Positions 11,601 through 22,855 of a DNA stretch of 64,000 nucleotides are shown here, one piece after another (positions within the stretch are counted from its first letter, which is position 1; the number at the start of each line of letters is the position of its first letter). The notes beneath the pieces were generated by a model. That model was not told where the DNA came from, did no database searches, and saw only the letters and a list, made by a program, of their open reading frames with translations. The stretch covers positions 4,216,001 to 4,280,000 of the forward strand of contig JAGVVL010000013.1 of assembly GCA_018287875.1 (NCBI GenBank), read 5' to 3'. The translations under genes and the position numbers were made by a program. This DNA is from Nigrospora sphaerica. Its lineage: Eukaryota > Ascomycota > Sordariomycetes > Amphisphaeriales > Apiosporaceae.

Positions 11601-14600
11601 AGCGTGGCTTGCCCCTGGGGCTGGTGTTTCTTGTCCGAGGCTGGTCTCCCTTACTTGGTGATGTAGTAGGCGAGGTCTTGGCTGCATGGGCGCTTACCCG
11701 CTTCCATAAGATGCTTGTTGGTTCGGGTCGTCCGTAACACTTCTAGGCACTGATTAAACTACTAAACAAGTTTAATTTTGTTTATTAGCTAAATAAGCTA
11801 TATGGAGAGTCGAACTTAGTGGACTATATTATAATCAAAGATTTAGCAGCCAGTGTAGGTTTAGAGGTCGATTAGTCTCACTTTAGAACCGTCACAGGTT
11901 TAAGCAAAGCATAAACTGCTATCTTCCCTTCTTAACCCTTCCTTCCGACCCTAAGCTCTAAGGAAAAGAAATTAGCGGCTAGTTCAAGCCTTAATTAAGG
12001 GGAAACACAAGCTCTAGTCACACTAAGCAACAGGATACAGTCCTCAACGAGTATACTAAGATCAGCTACAAGAAGAGAAGATATACACTAGTTCCTCGAT
12101 AACCTTGAACTAACAACACCTTAAAATCGGCGTACACGTAATATACCACCATCTGCAACCCCTAGTCGGAGCCTGAGATTAAGAACTGCTATATTTGCAC
12201 TTATCCTAGAAAATAATGACAGGCCCTCTAGAATATACAATGATAACCGAGTATAGAACGCACCAACTTTACAGCGATTAAGCTGTCTTCAGACTCCTAA
12301 AGGGGAACAGCCAACTAGTAGACGACCTCAGTAGAGCCTACGCGATCGGCTCCTAATACACTATAACCACGCCCTATACCTCAGCGTCAGCTACCTATTC
12401 TTCTTATACTTAAGGGGACTGTTAATTAACTTTTACTTAAAGGAATACTCCCTTAATAAGGTATTCCTACCTTAATATAACACTTTACTTAACTAAAGAT
12501 CCCTATATATAGTTATAAGGCGGACTTAACTTAAAGAAACCTAATATAGAGCGATGATAACTTACTTATTAGGTGCTCAACGGATAACGCCTTCAGAGCC
12601 TTGAATAATAGCGCACGTATTAGTTATACCAGAGAAGGTGATACCCGAAACGACGCACTGTCTCGACTAATCCTCGCAGCACCACCAGACTGGAGAGGAT
12701 AGGCGGATATGCAAGCACAAGTGGAGGCACTCATTAGAGCTCGACAAGAAACAGATACCCAGCGGGCAAGCCGGGTAAAGCGCGCTTAACGTAGAGATAA
12801 GAAGCGGGTATAAAGGGATTGAGAGTATACGCAGTAGGGGTGCGAAAGCTGTGATACGTAATATAAGGAGGAAGAAGTGATATTGATTAAGAGGAATTAC
12901 AGACCTAGCCTTTCTATAACCAGCTTATTTATCTCCTTTTTATTAAAGTTTTGCGATATTTTCAGTTCTTTCTTTCGATACACTTCGTTATAGGAGACAG
13001 TTAAGACTAGGCTAGGGCTTTTATATAAGCTTTTATTAAGGGTTTATATAAGTATAAGTTAGGCTTTGGTAGTCCAGTTTATAACTAGAGAGACAGTGCG
13101 CTTTTTCCCTCCTTTTAATACACTGTTACTTTTATTACGGCACTTCACGCTCATTTTTCGTGACTATTTTGAGTTTCTTTTACTTCCTTATATTAAGGAT
13201 CATCTTGATCAACGATATCCTCACCTGATTGTTCCTTAGGATCGACCTCACGACTGTGTCTTTCCACCAGACTCCCTACAGTATGGGGTTTCTTGGTTCC
13301 ATTATCATGAACTTACGATTAAAAATAGACTAGTCTAGGGTAAACCGGTCTTAAAGCTTTATTAAAACATAGAGCAGTTTAGCTCGCTTTTAAGTCGTCT
13401 TACTTAAGCTAGACACCTTAGTGTTCTATTATTAAAAGGCTGCACCACCAAGTAAGGTTTAAAATATATTAAAGATCTAGTTTTTATATGTTTACTTAAT
13501 ATCTTTATCCTTAAGAAAAGTTTTAATACGTTCCTTAAAAGCAAAGATGTCTATAAAGATAGTGTTTTTATTATTTAAGACTGTGCTTAAGTTATAAGGA
13601 TTAAGGTAGTAAGGGTTAAAAACGCCGATGTTATCTTTCTTAACCTTATTAGTAACCGCTAAGAAAATGCTAACTTAATTAAGATAAGGTGTATTTTATT
13701 AAAATTACTATTGTTCCTCTTTAAAATAAGGTTCCTATCAATATTAACTAAGGCTTATATAGTAGTATTCCTTAAGTCCGGGTTTAAGTTAAAACGCTAG
13801 TCTTTAATCGACGAATCCTATAGATAGTTAATAAAGGAGATCTATATACTTAATAGGAGGTTAAGGCAGACCCTTACCCTTACCTTATCTAATAATTAAG
13901 GCCTTAATCTCGTTTAATCTCTACCGCACATTAGCCATCTCGTTTTATAGAGCATCGAGGCGACTGTCTTATTCGATCTTATTTCAACGTATTTAACAGT
14001 TAAGGTATTCGATTGATTTCTTATTTACACCTATTTATGTAAGTCGTTTAAAAGGTTTTATGTCTTCTACTTATGAATTTTCTTAACCTTAGTCCTATTT
14101 ATGTTTACCTTCTATTAGTAAAAGCAGTAAAGGCGAATATATAGTATTGTTAATCTTAAGCTAAAAAAACAACGGAATAGTTAATATAGACGGTTTTCAA
14201 ATGAATTTAAAAATTCGTTCTTCGGCTTCTTTTTAAGACGTAGTTCGCTTAGTAAGCGCTGTTTAAGCTATTAATGCTCTATTTATATGGTTTATAAGAT
14301 TGTTTTTCTTAAAAAGGTTAACGTATCCGCTTTTAAGGTCTTATTATATGTTATATATAAGTATATATAAGAAATACCGTTATAAACGGCGATAATAATG
14401 TTTTTTTATAAAGAGGAGGTATATAAGTAGAAGAGATTATATAGCTAAGTTGCTAACTAAACCTAGATGTCGATCGCTTAACTTAAGTTAACAGCTTACT
14501 GGAACTTTGGTTATTATTCGCGTTAAACGTTAGTGGTATTGATAGCCGAAGAGTAAATATTTGTTAGCTAAATAGTTAAAATAGTGGTGATCTCGCTAAG

Positions 14601-14962
14601 AACGGTTAGCCTACTAGAACTTCGGCCGCGCGCACTCTAATGATCTTCCTGTTAGTGCCCTAACGATGATATGGTTGTCAGTTATCGGCGATAGTGTCTT
14701 AGTGTTGAAAATAACTAAGAGATGCTACCATTTGATGAGGTGAAGCATGGGGTCAAAGTGATGTGTAGAAGAAGGCGTACCTCCCTGCTAGGACTGGCAG
14801 CGAGGAGCAGCAGATATATTGTTCTATCTGCCAAATTAGGCCTAGTTAGCTAGGCAGGACCCCTCTAAACGAGTATCCTGCCCCTCCAGTTCTGGACCCA
14901 GGATGCTATCCACGCATCAAACCAAAACTTACAGATAAGTTTTATCTCTTAAGGGGGGGTAA
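11601..14962. other. Degenerate AT-rich DNA, probably the decayed body of a plus-strand retroelement
   Basis: No intact frame. Around 12.65-12.80 kb the plus strand holds a short readable stretch (LILAAPPDWRG, then ADMQAQVEALIRARQETDTQRA) without a recognised family. The strongest clue is at the right end: a run AAGGGGGGGTAA directly before TGTTACGAC, which looks like a polypurine tract followed by a 3' LTR. I could not identify RT or integrase motifs in the RIP-like sequence between. Nothing else seen. Confidence 0.4.
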
Positions 14963-15168
14963 TGTTACGACATAAGTATAGAGGTATAAGGGCATGGGAA
15001 TGCATGGACCATTAACGGGTGGTACGTACCGCCGCTAGCTAAATATATTCCTGCTAAACAGTGACTGAGAGGAGCCTGTTCCTCTTCTTTTCCTCGTCAC
15101 CTGCAGTTTCCGAATCTGAATAGAAGCTTCAGGGCATCACCAGATCCCTTGTTCCTTAGACCACGACA
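14963..15168 (+). repeat. Probable 3' LTR of a decayed plus-strand retroelement
   Basis: It begins TGTTACGAC right after a polypurine tract (14951-14959) and has a candidate end at CCACGACA, giving TGT...ACA termini and 206 bp. A CCTCTTCTTTTCCTCG stretch and short length fit fungal copia-type LTRs. No partner copy lies in the window, so the end is inferred from the terminal bases only. Confidence 0.5.
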
Positions 15169-16914
15169 CTGCCCCATATCTTAATTAACAGCTCCCCATC
15201 TCAAAAACCTCTACCTATAAGGCCTCAACCTCTATTCTCAGTTACGCTAGATGCGACCAGTATCTTGTGACGTGGAAACCGACTGCAACTTGCGAGCAGG
15301 TCCGCTGGTGCCGCCAGCGCTGTGGTCGATACAACGGCGTCCGCCTGAGCCTGCTTACGTAGCCGGTCGTCCTCCCTTACGATTATGCCATCCGCGGTAA
15401 CCGCCCCGTGTTGCCGCCGGGTTGGGCTGTAGCCCCACGAGGACGCGGCTGGCGGCCGCATCGACGTTAATTTCGACGTTCACTTCTTACAGTGCTAGTG
15501 GAGCCAGCATTCGTCATCCCTCATCACCCGCTTCGGCTTCTTCGGAGCGCGGTGGCTCGGTTAGTGAATACTCGAGACTGTTCTGCCGGTGGTTCCGGTA
15601 CTTTTGATCGTCCCCCGCCAGCCATGGGCTTTCCGGTTTTGGTATCCACATGGCGGTGTAGCCGTGTTGGACTTGGGCCAAGACTCGACCAGCTAGACGC
15701 ATGAGATGAGCCTCAGCCAACTTTATCATATTGCCGGGTGCGCCTAGTCTGACTAGATTGGATTAGACTAACGTTCTCCAGTACCAATTTTCTCATCGTG
15801 TGGGGCGCAATGGAAAATAGCTTCCCGCTCACTAGGCGACATGGATTCGGCATCTTCCGGCGATGCTAAGGCTCACGATGTAGACCCCCAGCCTACTAGC
15901 TGAAAGTTTATTACCCTCAGCCGTTGGTGAGAGCAACGGTATCCTAGTTAAACGCTCTTCATAACACGGGAAGGCTGAAGTCTATTATGATTACAACATC
16001 TACACCGTCCTACTAAAATACGCGGTGGAGTATGCGTAGTCTTACTTCACCACGATCACAATCGCCATCGCGCACTTTTATCGCCGCAGCTGAGGCCCTA
16101 AGGTTAGATAATTTGATTTTAGATAACTACAAATGCCCAATAAACGAGGTGACGGCTGGCAAAGATCATCCTGCAACACTTATTGACAAGTTTTTGCGAT
16201 TTTAGGCTCATGATCGTTTACCGCCGCAGCCGGTGGCCGTCGGACAGGATCAGAATAACTGGGGATGTAGTATCCACTGGCAGGGACAAAGGCTACGGCG
16301 TGTGCTGCTAGCACCATGGAACTTAGACGACAGAGGCAAGGTACGACCGCGTAGAGATGGCATGATGGTTGGGCCCTGTCGGCATCTGGTTCTCCACGCT
16401 CTACCCCGGGCCAAAGCACGGCGAGTCTAACCTGTACTTGCATCCCCAATGCTGAATGGCTTATGGAATGGCGCTATCAATTCAAGCCCTGCTCAAGGTG
16501 GCCAGATAGCGAATAGCGATGAAAGCACGTGCTGCCGCCCATTCCTTCTTGCAGGCGTGACCTAGCCGACGCGCTGCAAACCGCCCCTTTCCGTCGGTTT
16601 TGCCTCGATTCCCAGGGCCATTTTCAGCCTGCTAAGTGGAGTCACCCTTACTGCTGAGCCCTCGGGCGTGCGACATGAACACGCTAAGCCGAATGCCAGC
16701 CCCTAGCCAGGTCGTATTTCAGCTTCTGAATAGCAACGGCGCGCACCTGCGGCCATTCCGGGCCTGGAAGGCCCGAGGCCCCCGAGGCATGCGCGCGCCC
16801 GTGTATAAAATGTTAGTGTCATGCAGCCAGCACATATGGCCAGGTCTCCAGTGACTTAGGCTCGGCGGACGCTCCCAAGGTTTGCCGCATTCACCCTTTC
16901 TTCATTCATTTACT
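15169..16914. other. Intergenic stretch upstream of the subtilase gene
   Basis: Base composition returns to normal at about 15.2 kb. Several short overlapping frames exist on both strands but none has a start, length or motif that supports a gene. Near the right end a TATAAA (about 16802-16807) lies roughly 110 bp before the subtilase start codon and a pyrimidine-rich leader (TTTCTTCATTCATTT) precedes it, consistent with a core promoter. Confidence 0.5.
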
Positions 16915-19752
16915 ATGCGCTCGCTCACGTCTAGCGCTCTCATCCTCGCCGGGTTATGGCTCGCGCCCGCCGCAGTCAGTACAGGCACCACACCAGCCTA
17001 CCGGAATGCCTTCATCGTCGAGGCAGAAGTTAATCATGGCCCGGTAGATCTTCCCGCGTCTCTGCTAAGGATTTTCATGCTAACGGCGGGTGACGAGCAG
17101 CTTGGTGACAACTTTCTCGGCGCTGTGAGCGACGCCGTGTCCAGCCTGGGACCCGGCTGCCAGGCCCACGCGCGTAACAGCTTTAACTCGCCGTACTTCA
17201 CAGGTGCCTCGTTCGACCTTACCTGCGATAATCAGCTCGAGCAGGCAAAGGTCTTACATGCCATTCATTCCTTACAGATGGTCGGCAAGGCCTGGCCCGT
17301 TGGCATTGTAAAGCACCAAATGGCTGTCCCTGTCGGTGGCAGGTCGCTCGCCGAGCTGCCTGCGGTAATTCCGGCCCGCGCGTCGCGCGATCCAGCCCAG
17401 ACGTCGGCGGACACTCTGTCGACGCACCTCATGAGTCATGTCAACCGTCTACACGCAGAGGGAATTACGGGTGCGGGTATAAAAATTGCTGTGGTTGACT
17501 CGGGCTTCGACGTCGGCACCCCCGGCCTCAGTAATACCAATGTGACGTACACGCACGACATCACGACAGGCTCATCCAACGTTGGCGACGACTGCTCCCT
17601 TCACGGCACGCACGTGCTCGGTATAGTGGGTGCCAACAGTGGTGCTACGAACCTCTACGGCGTTAACGGCGTAGCGCGTGACGCTACCTATGAGCTCTAC
17701 CGAATCCAGTCCTGTAACGCCACAGGCGCATCCACCGACGACCTTGTCGCCGCCTTCACCGAGGCGGCCAGTCGAGGCGTGGACATCATCACCTGCTCTT
17801 ACGGTGGCACCGGTGCCTTTCCCGAGGAGCCGTGGGCGATCGCGGCGTCGCGTATCTTTCGCTCGGGCGTCTTCGTTTCCCTCCCTGCAGGCAATGATGG
17901 TCCGGGCCCTTTCACAGGCTCAACCCCGGCAACCGGCACCGACATCTCGGCAACCGGCGCAGCTGACAACAACGTCTACCCCTGCGCGCAGTGGGAGGCA
18001 GCACTTACCATAGGCGAGGGCGCCGCTGCCAAGCCGTTCGCCCTTGTGCCCGGCGGACAAATGGGCTTTCCTGACCGCCCCCTTACAGTTTGGTCGCCCC
18101 TCAAGGAAGAGACCGACGCAAGGCCTGCAAATTGCTCTTTTGCACCGCAAGCTGTGCCACCCGCCGATCCAGTCAACACTATCGCTCTCTACCACGGGGG
18201 CCAGTGCTTCGTTGACGCTGATGGCACACTCCTCGAGACCAAGTTTAACATCAGCTACATCATGCATTACTCGAGACAGACACCATCAGGCCAGCCTGAC
18301 CTCTGCCCCGATGTCTGGGAGGCCGACTCGAGCAATATCCTGGGCGTCTTCGGGACCAACTACAAGACCGGAGCCGCTATTCAGTCGGCGCTCAGCGAGG
18401 GGCACGCGGTGACGGTCCAGGTCCCAAGCGGCCTTGTTGACCGCCCCCCTTCCTCCCTGACTAATTCAATCAACAAGCAGACGGGCGGCCTCATGGCCTA
18501 CTATTCAAGCTGGGGCCCCGCTTTCGATGTGCGCAGCATGCCAACCTACGTAGCGCCAGGCCACAACATCCTAAGCACCTTTCCTCGTCGTATCGGCGCC
18601 TGGGGGGTCATCGGCGGCACTAGCATGGCAACGCCCTATGCAGCCGGCGTGGCCGCGCTCCTGAAGCAGAAGAACTCCCACTGGACAGCACAACAGATCC
18701 AGTCAGCCATGGCGATTACAGCACACCCGATCAAGTGGAACAGCCGCCAAAGGACTGACTATTTCGGTGTGACTGCCGACTATTACGCTCCGGTTATACA
18801 GCAGGGTGGTGGACTCATCGATGCCTATGCCGCCGCGCATACTCGGACACAGCTCAACGTAACTAACCTAAGCTTTAACGACACCGTCCACCGTGTCCCT
18901 AAGATTAGCTTTACTGTTTCTAATGTGGGTACCGAGACGCTCGTCTACACTCTCGAGCACGTGGGCGCAGCATCGGGTTATATGCTTAACCACACAGGCA
19001 ATGCACAATATAATCTGACAAGCAACATGGGTCTTCCCGTTTATGCTGAACTTGACATCAGGCCATCCCACATCATCGTGGCCCCTGGAAAGATTGCCAC
19101 TATCTCCGTCTCGCTCAAGGCGGAACCACACCTGCCCGACGGCGTTTCATACTTCGGTGGCTACGTGGCCATAAACGCGACGACCTTGGGCAAGGCAGCC
19201 GTTGTCGATGCCCTGACGCTGTCCTACACGGGTATTGGTGGCAGTCTTGCATCTCTGCCTATCTTTGACCGGGACCAGACCTCCACAGTCACTGTCGACA
19301 CGTCGACATTCCGCCTAGAGCGGGCCAAACCGGGCCGTGTCTACACCTGCGACTACGACGTCGCAGCGCAGGTCCCCTGCACCTATGTTCCCGATGGCCT
19401 CGCGCCTGGCGTCAGCGTCTCGCTCGTCACGCAGTCGCGCAACATGACAATCGACCTAGTGAGCCTTGACACGGGACGCATCGTTCTCAACGACGTCGGT
19501 TTTGCCAACTCTTCCGCTCAGTGGGATCGCGGTAGCTACATATATTTGGATGGCACCGACCAGAATAAAACTTTCCTGCCACCTGGCAACTATATCTGGC
19601 GCATCCAGGCCCAAGTCCTGAATGGCGAAAAGTATGAAACATTGGATAGCGACATGTGGACGTTGAAGTATACGGCCAACAGCACTTTCAACGCCACACC
19701 GCCATTACGTCAGGCCGCGCGACGTGCCCTTCCCATTTCTTTCGACGTTTGA
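16915..19752 (+). CDS. Secreted subtilisin-like serine protease (S8 family, PA-domain type)
   Basis: An intact, intronless gene of 945 codons. I take the ATG at 16915 because the frame upstream of it offers only a TTG, and the protein then opens with a signal peptide (MRSLTSSALILAGLWLAP). A propeptide follows, then the catalytic domain with Asp195 (IAVVDSG), His230 (HGTHVLG), oxyanion Asn327 (PAGNDG) and Ser570 (GGTSMATPYAAGVAAL). The long gap between Asn and Ser holds a protease-associated insertion (about 385-520). The C-terminal 300 residues resemble the Fn3-like domain of large secreted subtilases. Many N-glycosylation sequons. It belongs to the minor-extracellular-protease type used by plant- and insect-associated fungi to degrade protein outside the cell. 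The nearest neighbours are retroelements; no cluster partner is seen. Confidence 0.95.
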   Translation: MRSLTSSALILAGLWLAPAAVSTGTTPAYRNAFIVEAEVNHGPVDLPASLLRIFMLTAGDEQLGDNFLGAVSDAVSSLGPGCQAHARNSFNSPYFTGASFDLTCDNQLEQAKVLHAIHSLQMVGKAWPVGIVKHQMAVPVGGRSLAELPAVIPARASRDPAQTSADTLSTHLMSHVNRLHAEGITGAGIKIAVVDSGFDVGTPGLSNTNVTYTHDITTGSSNVGDDCSLHGTHVLGIVGANSGATNLYGVNGVARDATYELYRIQSCNATGASTDDLVAAFTEAASRGVDIITCSYGGTGAFPEEPWAIAASRIFRSGVFVSLPAGNDGPGPFTGSTPATGTDISATGAADNNVYPCAQWEAALTIGEGAAAKPFALVPGGQMGFPDRPLTVWSPLKEETDARPANCSFAPQAVPPADPVNTIALYHGGQCFVDADGTLLETKFNISYIMHYSRQTPSGQPDLCPDVWEADSSNILGVFGTNYKTGAAIQSALSEGHAVTVQVPSGLVDRPPSSLTNSINKQTGGLMAYYSSWGPAFDVRSMPTYVAPGHNILSTFPRRIGAWGVIGGTSMATPYAAGVAALLKQKNSHWTAQQIQSAMAITAHPIKWNSRQRTDYFGVTADYYAPVIQQGGGLIDAYAAAHTRTQLNVTNLSFNDTVHRVPKISFTVSNVGTETLVYTLEHVGAASGYMLNHTGNAQYNLTSNMGLPVYAELDIRPSHIIVAPGKIATISVSLKAEPHLPDGVSYFGGYVAINATTLGKAAVVDALTLSYTGIGGSLASLPIFDRDQTSTVTVDTSTFRLERAKPGRVYTCDYDVAAQVPCTYVPDGLAPGVSVSLVTQSRNMTIDLVSLDTGRIVLNDVGFANSSAQWDRGSYIYLDGTDQNKTFLPPGNYIWRIQAQVLNGEKYETLDSDMWTLKYTANSTFNATPPLRQAARRALPISFDV

Positions 19753-20104
19753 ACGAACGCCATATTATTACCATGGCTCAGGACTTTAGGGAGCCGTAAC
19801 TTTCAGATGGGAAGAAGTACTGCATGCAGGTGGCATGACTACGGTTGTATATACTGGTATTCCATAAGAATAAATAAGTCCATCAAATACTATGCGACCA
19901 TCACTGCCACAACTTTTCACAGCCAGAGGCGCCAGTTTCTATAGTATTGAAGCCCACTAGATCATTCTTAAAGACAGATCCGTCATTATGTACTTAATTA
20001 AGCTCCGGCACCGGATAGCTCACCGCACTGACGCCGCAGTAGCCAGAAAGCATCAATGCTGATAGTCTCTCAAATATATACTTTTAAATATTAGACATCC
20101 AACC
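19753..20104. other. 3' flank of the subtilase gene
   Basis: No frame of note. AT content rises towards the right. An AATAAATAAG run at about 19869 could serve as polyadenylation signal for the protease gene. Confidence 0.4.
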
Positions 20105-20572
20105 ACAAGTCAGTAAGGACCGACTAGGGTCAGCAAGTTAGACATCTAACATTGGACATGTAAGACTGGACATCTAAGATTGGACATCCAGTTAACATCA
20201 GCAGATCACGTGATTGATCGGTGGGGCCACTAGTAAGCTAACACTAAGGGATCAGTGGGATTAATGGTGATCTATATTGATCCACGGTATTAATGAGGGA
20301 ATGAGCTAAGGATATAAGATAAAGGGATTTCATATATAGATAGTCATTACCTTAAGGATTAATCTAAGCATTTATCTTACCTATAGATGGGAGTAAACTC
20401 TTAACGACCTATCATAAGGATTTAAACTAGTCACTAAGTTAAGCAGCTTTAATTTATTAGTTACCTTACGACTAGTGTTGCAGTAGATAGACGCTCTTTA
20501 TCATTAATTATATAAACCCTACGTCTCGCAGGACTTAGGTATAACGTTCGTTATAAGTAGTAATATAAGTGT
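20105..20572 (+). repeat. LTR-B copy 2
   Basis: Contains the family phrases in plus orientation: GACATCTAAGATTGGACATCC, TGATCCACGGTATTAATG, GATAGTCATTACCTTAAGG, TTATCTTACCTATAGATGGGAG, TAGACGCTCTTTATC and TAGGTATAACGTTCGTTATA at the end. It is inverted relative to the copy at 11176. Ends approximate. Confidence 0.6.
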
Positions 20573-21873
20573 GGCAATATGAGGCTATCACTAGTTTCGC
20601 CCCTGAGATCACGTGAGGAGCTACTGGTACCTGCAGTAGGTCCTATGGAGCATGTGGGGAGCGGTCCCCAGCTACGAGTATATAGTCTGCCATCTCTGGC
20701 ACTTTCTTTTGTCCTTTCTAATGGATAACCTTGAACCTTTCGCTTCCCACGCCTCCTTCAGTGCGACAATAAGTTATAAGTTATTCTTAACCGTATTCTT
20801 ATAAAGTCTATAGCTACCATTACTTACCTTATAAGTTAAAGTATCTTCATTTGGCTCCCCCCCACATTTGGCCCTCCTTAACTTAATAGTATAAAACGCA
20901 ACCTTGTTGCTTTAACCGCCGATATATTCTAAATTTATAACAGCTATAATATAATAAGCAGCCTTACTTAGGCTTTCGCTATCGCTCTCTTTATTTAAAC
21001 CACTTTTAATCTTTTCGACCGCTAACTAAGCCCACTAGATGTCTTTAATATTTGCGAACTTCGAATTAAGGCTTAAATTCACCTTCTTTCTCTTCTTTTA
21101 TCTTATAGTCTTAATCCTAGCTTTAAAAGCCTAGATCTGCCTTTAAGTAATAGTTAATTAAACATTTTTCTTATTAAAGGCCTTTTAAATCTTCTGGAAT
21201 AGTAGTCGTTATATAATTAAGTGTTCCGCTAACTAGTTCAAAAGCTATACTTAGTCCTTAAAGTCAGATGTCTTCTTTAAAGTGGACTATACCATTATAG
21301 AAGTACTGGATCTTTTAAAGGTGTTAAGAAGGCTCTATTCAAGTGGGATTGCTTTAATTTTATTATATCAAGTGTTATTTAATATTCATTTTAAACTAAA
21401 TTCTAGTTTAAAAGCGGTTTTATTATACTTACTAGCTAAAGACTATCCTTCCTTCTTATTTATTCTTTTCTAGCACACACTGTTAATGCTAGCCTGCTAT
21501 TTACTGCTAAACTTTTAACAATCTTCTAACAGCGCCTCAACGCTAACCCAGAGGCCAAATAGACTTTGGGACCATCATTGTAATGGCTTCACCTCCTCGT
21601 GAGGACACCACCGATGAGGTGATGACTGGAACCGATCTTTCCGACCACATTAAAAAGCTTCCCCCACTTATACTTATAAGAGGAAGCGAAGAGGGCAGAA
21701 TAAGGCCTCTATAAACAGTCCACTGCGAAAGCAAAGGAAGGTCGACGACACTCGAGAAGCTTCGACGACGGAAGAAGCCGCGCTATAGACTGTAAAGGAA
21801 GAACACTAATTAGCCACGGACGTATTAGCCCTAATCCTAGGCGATATAGATAAGCGACATAATACTTAATAAT
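20573..21873. other. Degenerate AT-rich retroelement remains
   Basis: No intact gene. A short ATG-led plus frame at 21583 (MASPPREDTTDEVMTGTD...IKKLPPLIL) reads like the start of a retroelement Gag before it hits stops. The segment 20880-21480 has RIP-like composition with no readable domain. It lies just outside the copia 3' LTR. Confidence 0.4.
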
Positions 21874-22460
21874 TGTTGGAAGTGGTGGTTCGATCGGAAG
21901 AGGAAGCAACCCTTTATAAGGGCTCTTTCGATCTCGGAAGTCGTTTCTTATAGAGAAACACGGAAGAATAAGGAACTTCTCTTCAAAAGGAACGAGAGTG
22001 TATTTCGTGTGCTTGCTTGCTTGCTTACTTGCTTGCTTGCTTTTGGGACAGACTAGTTACACGAAGAGGGGAGATTCAGCCTTTACTTGTACCCGTTAAA
22101 CCCTTATCCTCTTAGTAATACAAAGAAGAGGACGCGTAAGTGATTGCGTAAGTGATTACGTGGCTTAGAATCATATGGAACCTTATAGAGGTTCGTGGAG
22201 CTTCATGGGGGCTCGTGGGAGCTTCAGGGAGCCACGTAGAAACTCGTGGAAACTCGTGGAAACTTGCAGAAGCTTCCGCGTGGCGTACGCCACGCTTGTG
22301 GGTAAAGCGGGCTATGCTTGCGAGTAAGCTGGCCCGTGCTCCAGGGTAGGCTGGCCCGAGCTTTAGGATAGGCTCGGTTAAAGGACTAGCTTCTTGTTAA
22401 GTGCATAGCTTAGTCCGTAGTGATAGAGAACAGTATAGAATAAGTCCTATACCTGCAACA
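21874..22460 (-). repeat. 3' LTR of the copia element (LTR-A, third copy)
   Basis: Read on the minus strand it runs from TGTTGCAGG (22460) to CTTCCAACA (21874), 587 bp, and matches the two solo LTRs inside gypsy G2. Immediately before it on the minus strand is GGTTAAGAGAGGGGG, a polypurine tract, so this copy is still joined to element sequence (22461-22512), which continues beyond the nested gypsy into the copia pol. This identifies LTR-A as a Ty1/copia LTR. No clear 5-bp match to its outer flank (ATAAT) was found. Confidence 0.85.
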
Positions 22461-22512
22461 CCCCCTCTCTTAACCTATACTGTTAAAATACACGATAATA
22501 GGCGTGCTTAAG

Positions 22513-22801
22513 TGTCAAGGAGCGGGCAGGCAAGTGGATAACAGAGTCGATTCAGGTTCTATGCTACAGGTCCAGGTTCCTATTCTGTCGGTACAGGTCA
22601 GGCTTGGTGGACAGGACGTAGCTTGAAGAGCTACAACTGAAGTCTTCTCGGTCGCAGACTTCTTATTTAAATCCCCAACGGAGGTCCGTACCGAGCGGTC
22701 TTGACAGAACTCCATCACGGGACAACTAATCCGTAGCCAGTTTAGGATGTCTCAGAGGCTGCCCTATGCCGGTACGGTCTGTCACAGTCCACCCCGTGAC
22801 A
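22513..22801 (-). repeat. 3' LTR of gypsy G3
   Basis: 289 bp, TG...CA ends on the minus strand. Identical to 28143-28431 except for A at 22766 versus G at 28396. On the minus strand that difference is C to T within CpA, the RIP signature. Confidence 0.95.
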
Positions 22802-22855
22802 GTACTCCCCTTCTTAAGGCGGAGTTCCATCGACGCGGTTCTGAAGGGCGGACGG

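Noticed and set aside
17678..19131. Overlapping frames on both strands inside the subtilase gene
   Set aside because: Shadows of an intact 945-codon gene with all catalytic motifs.
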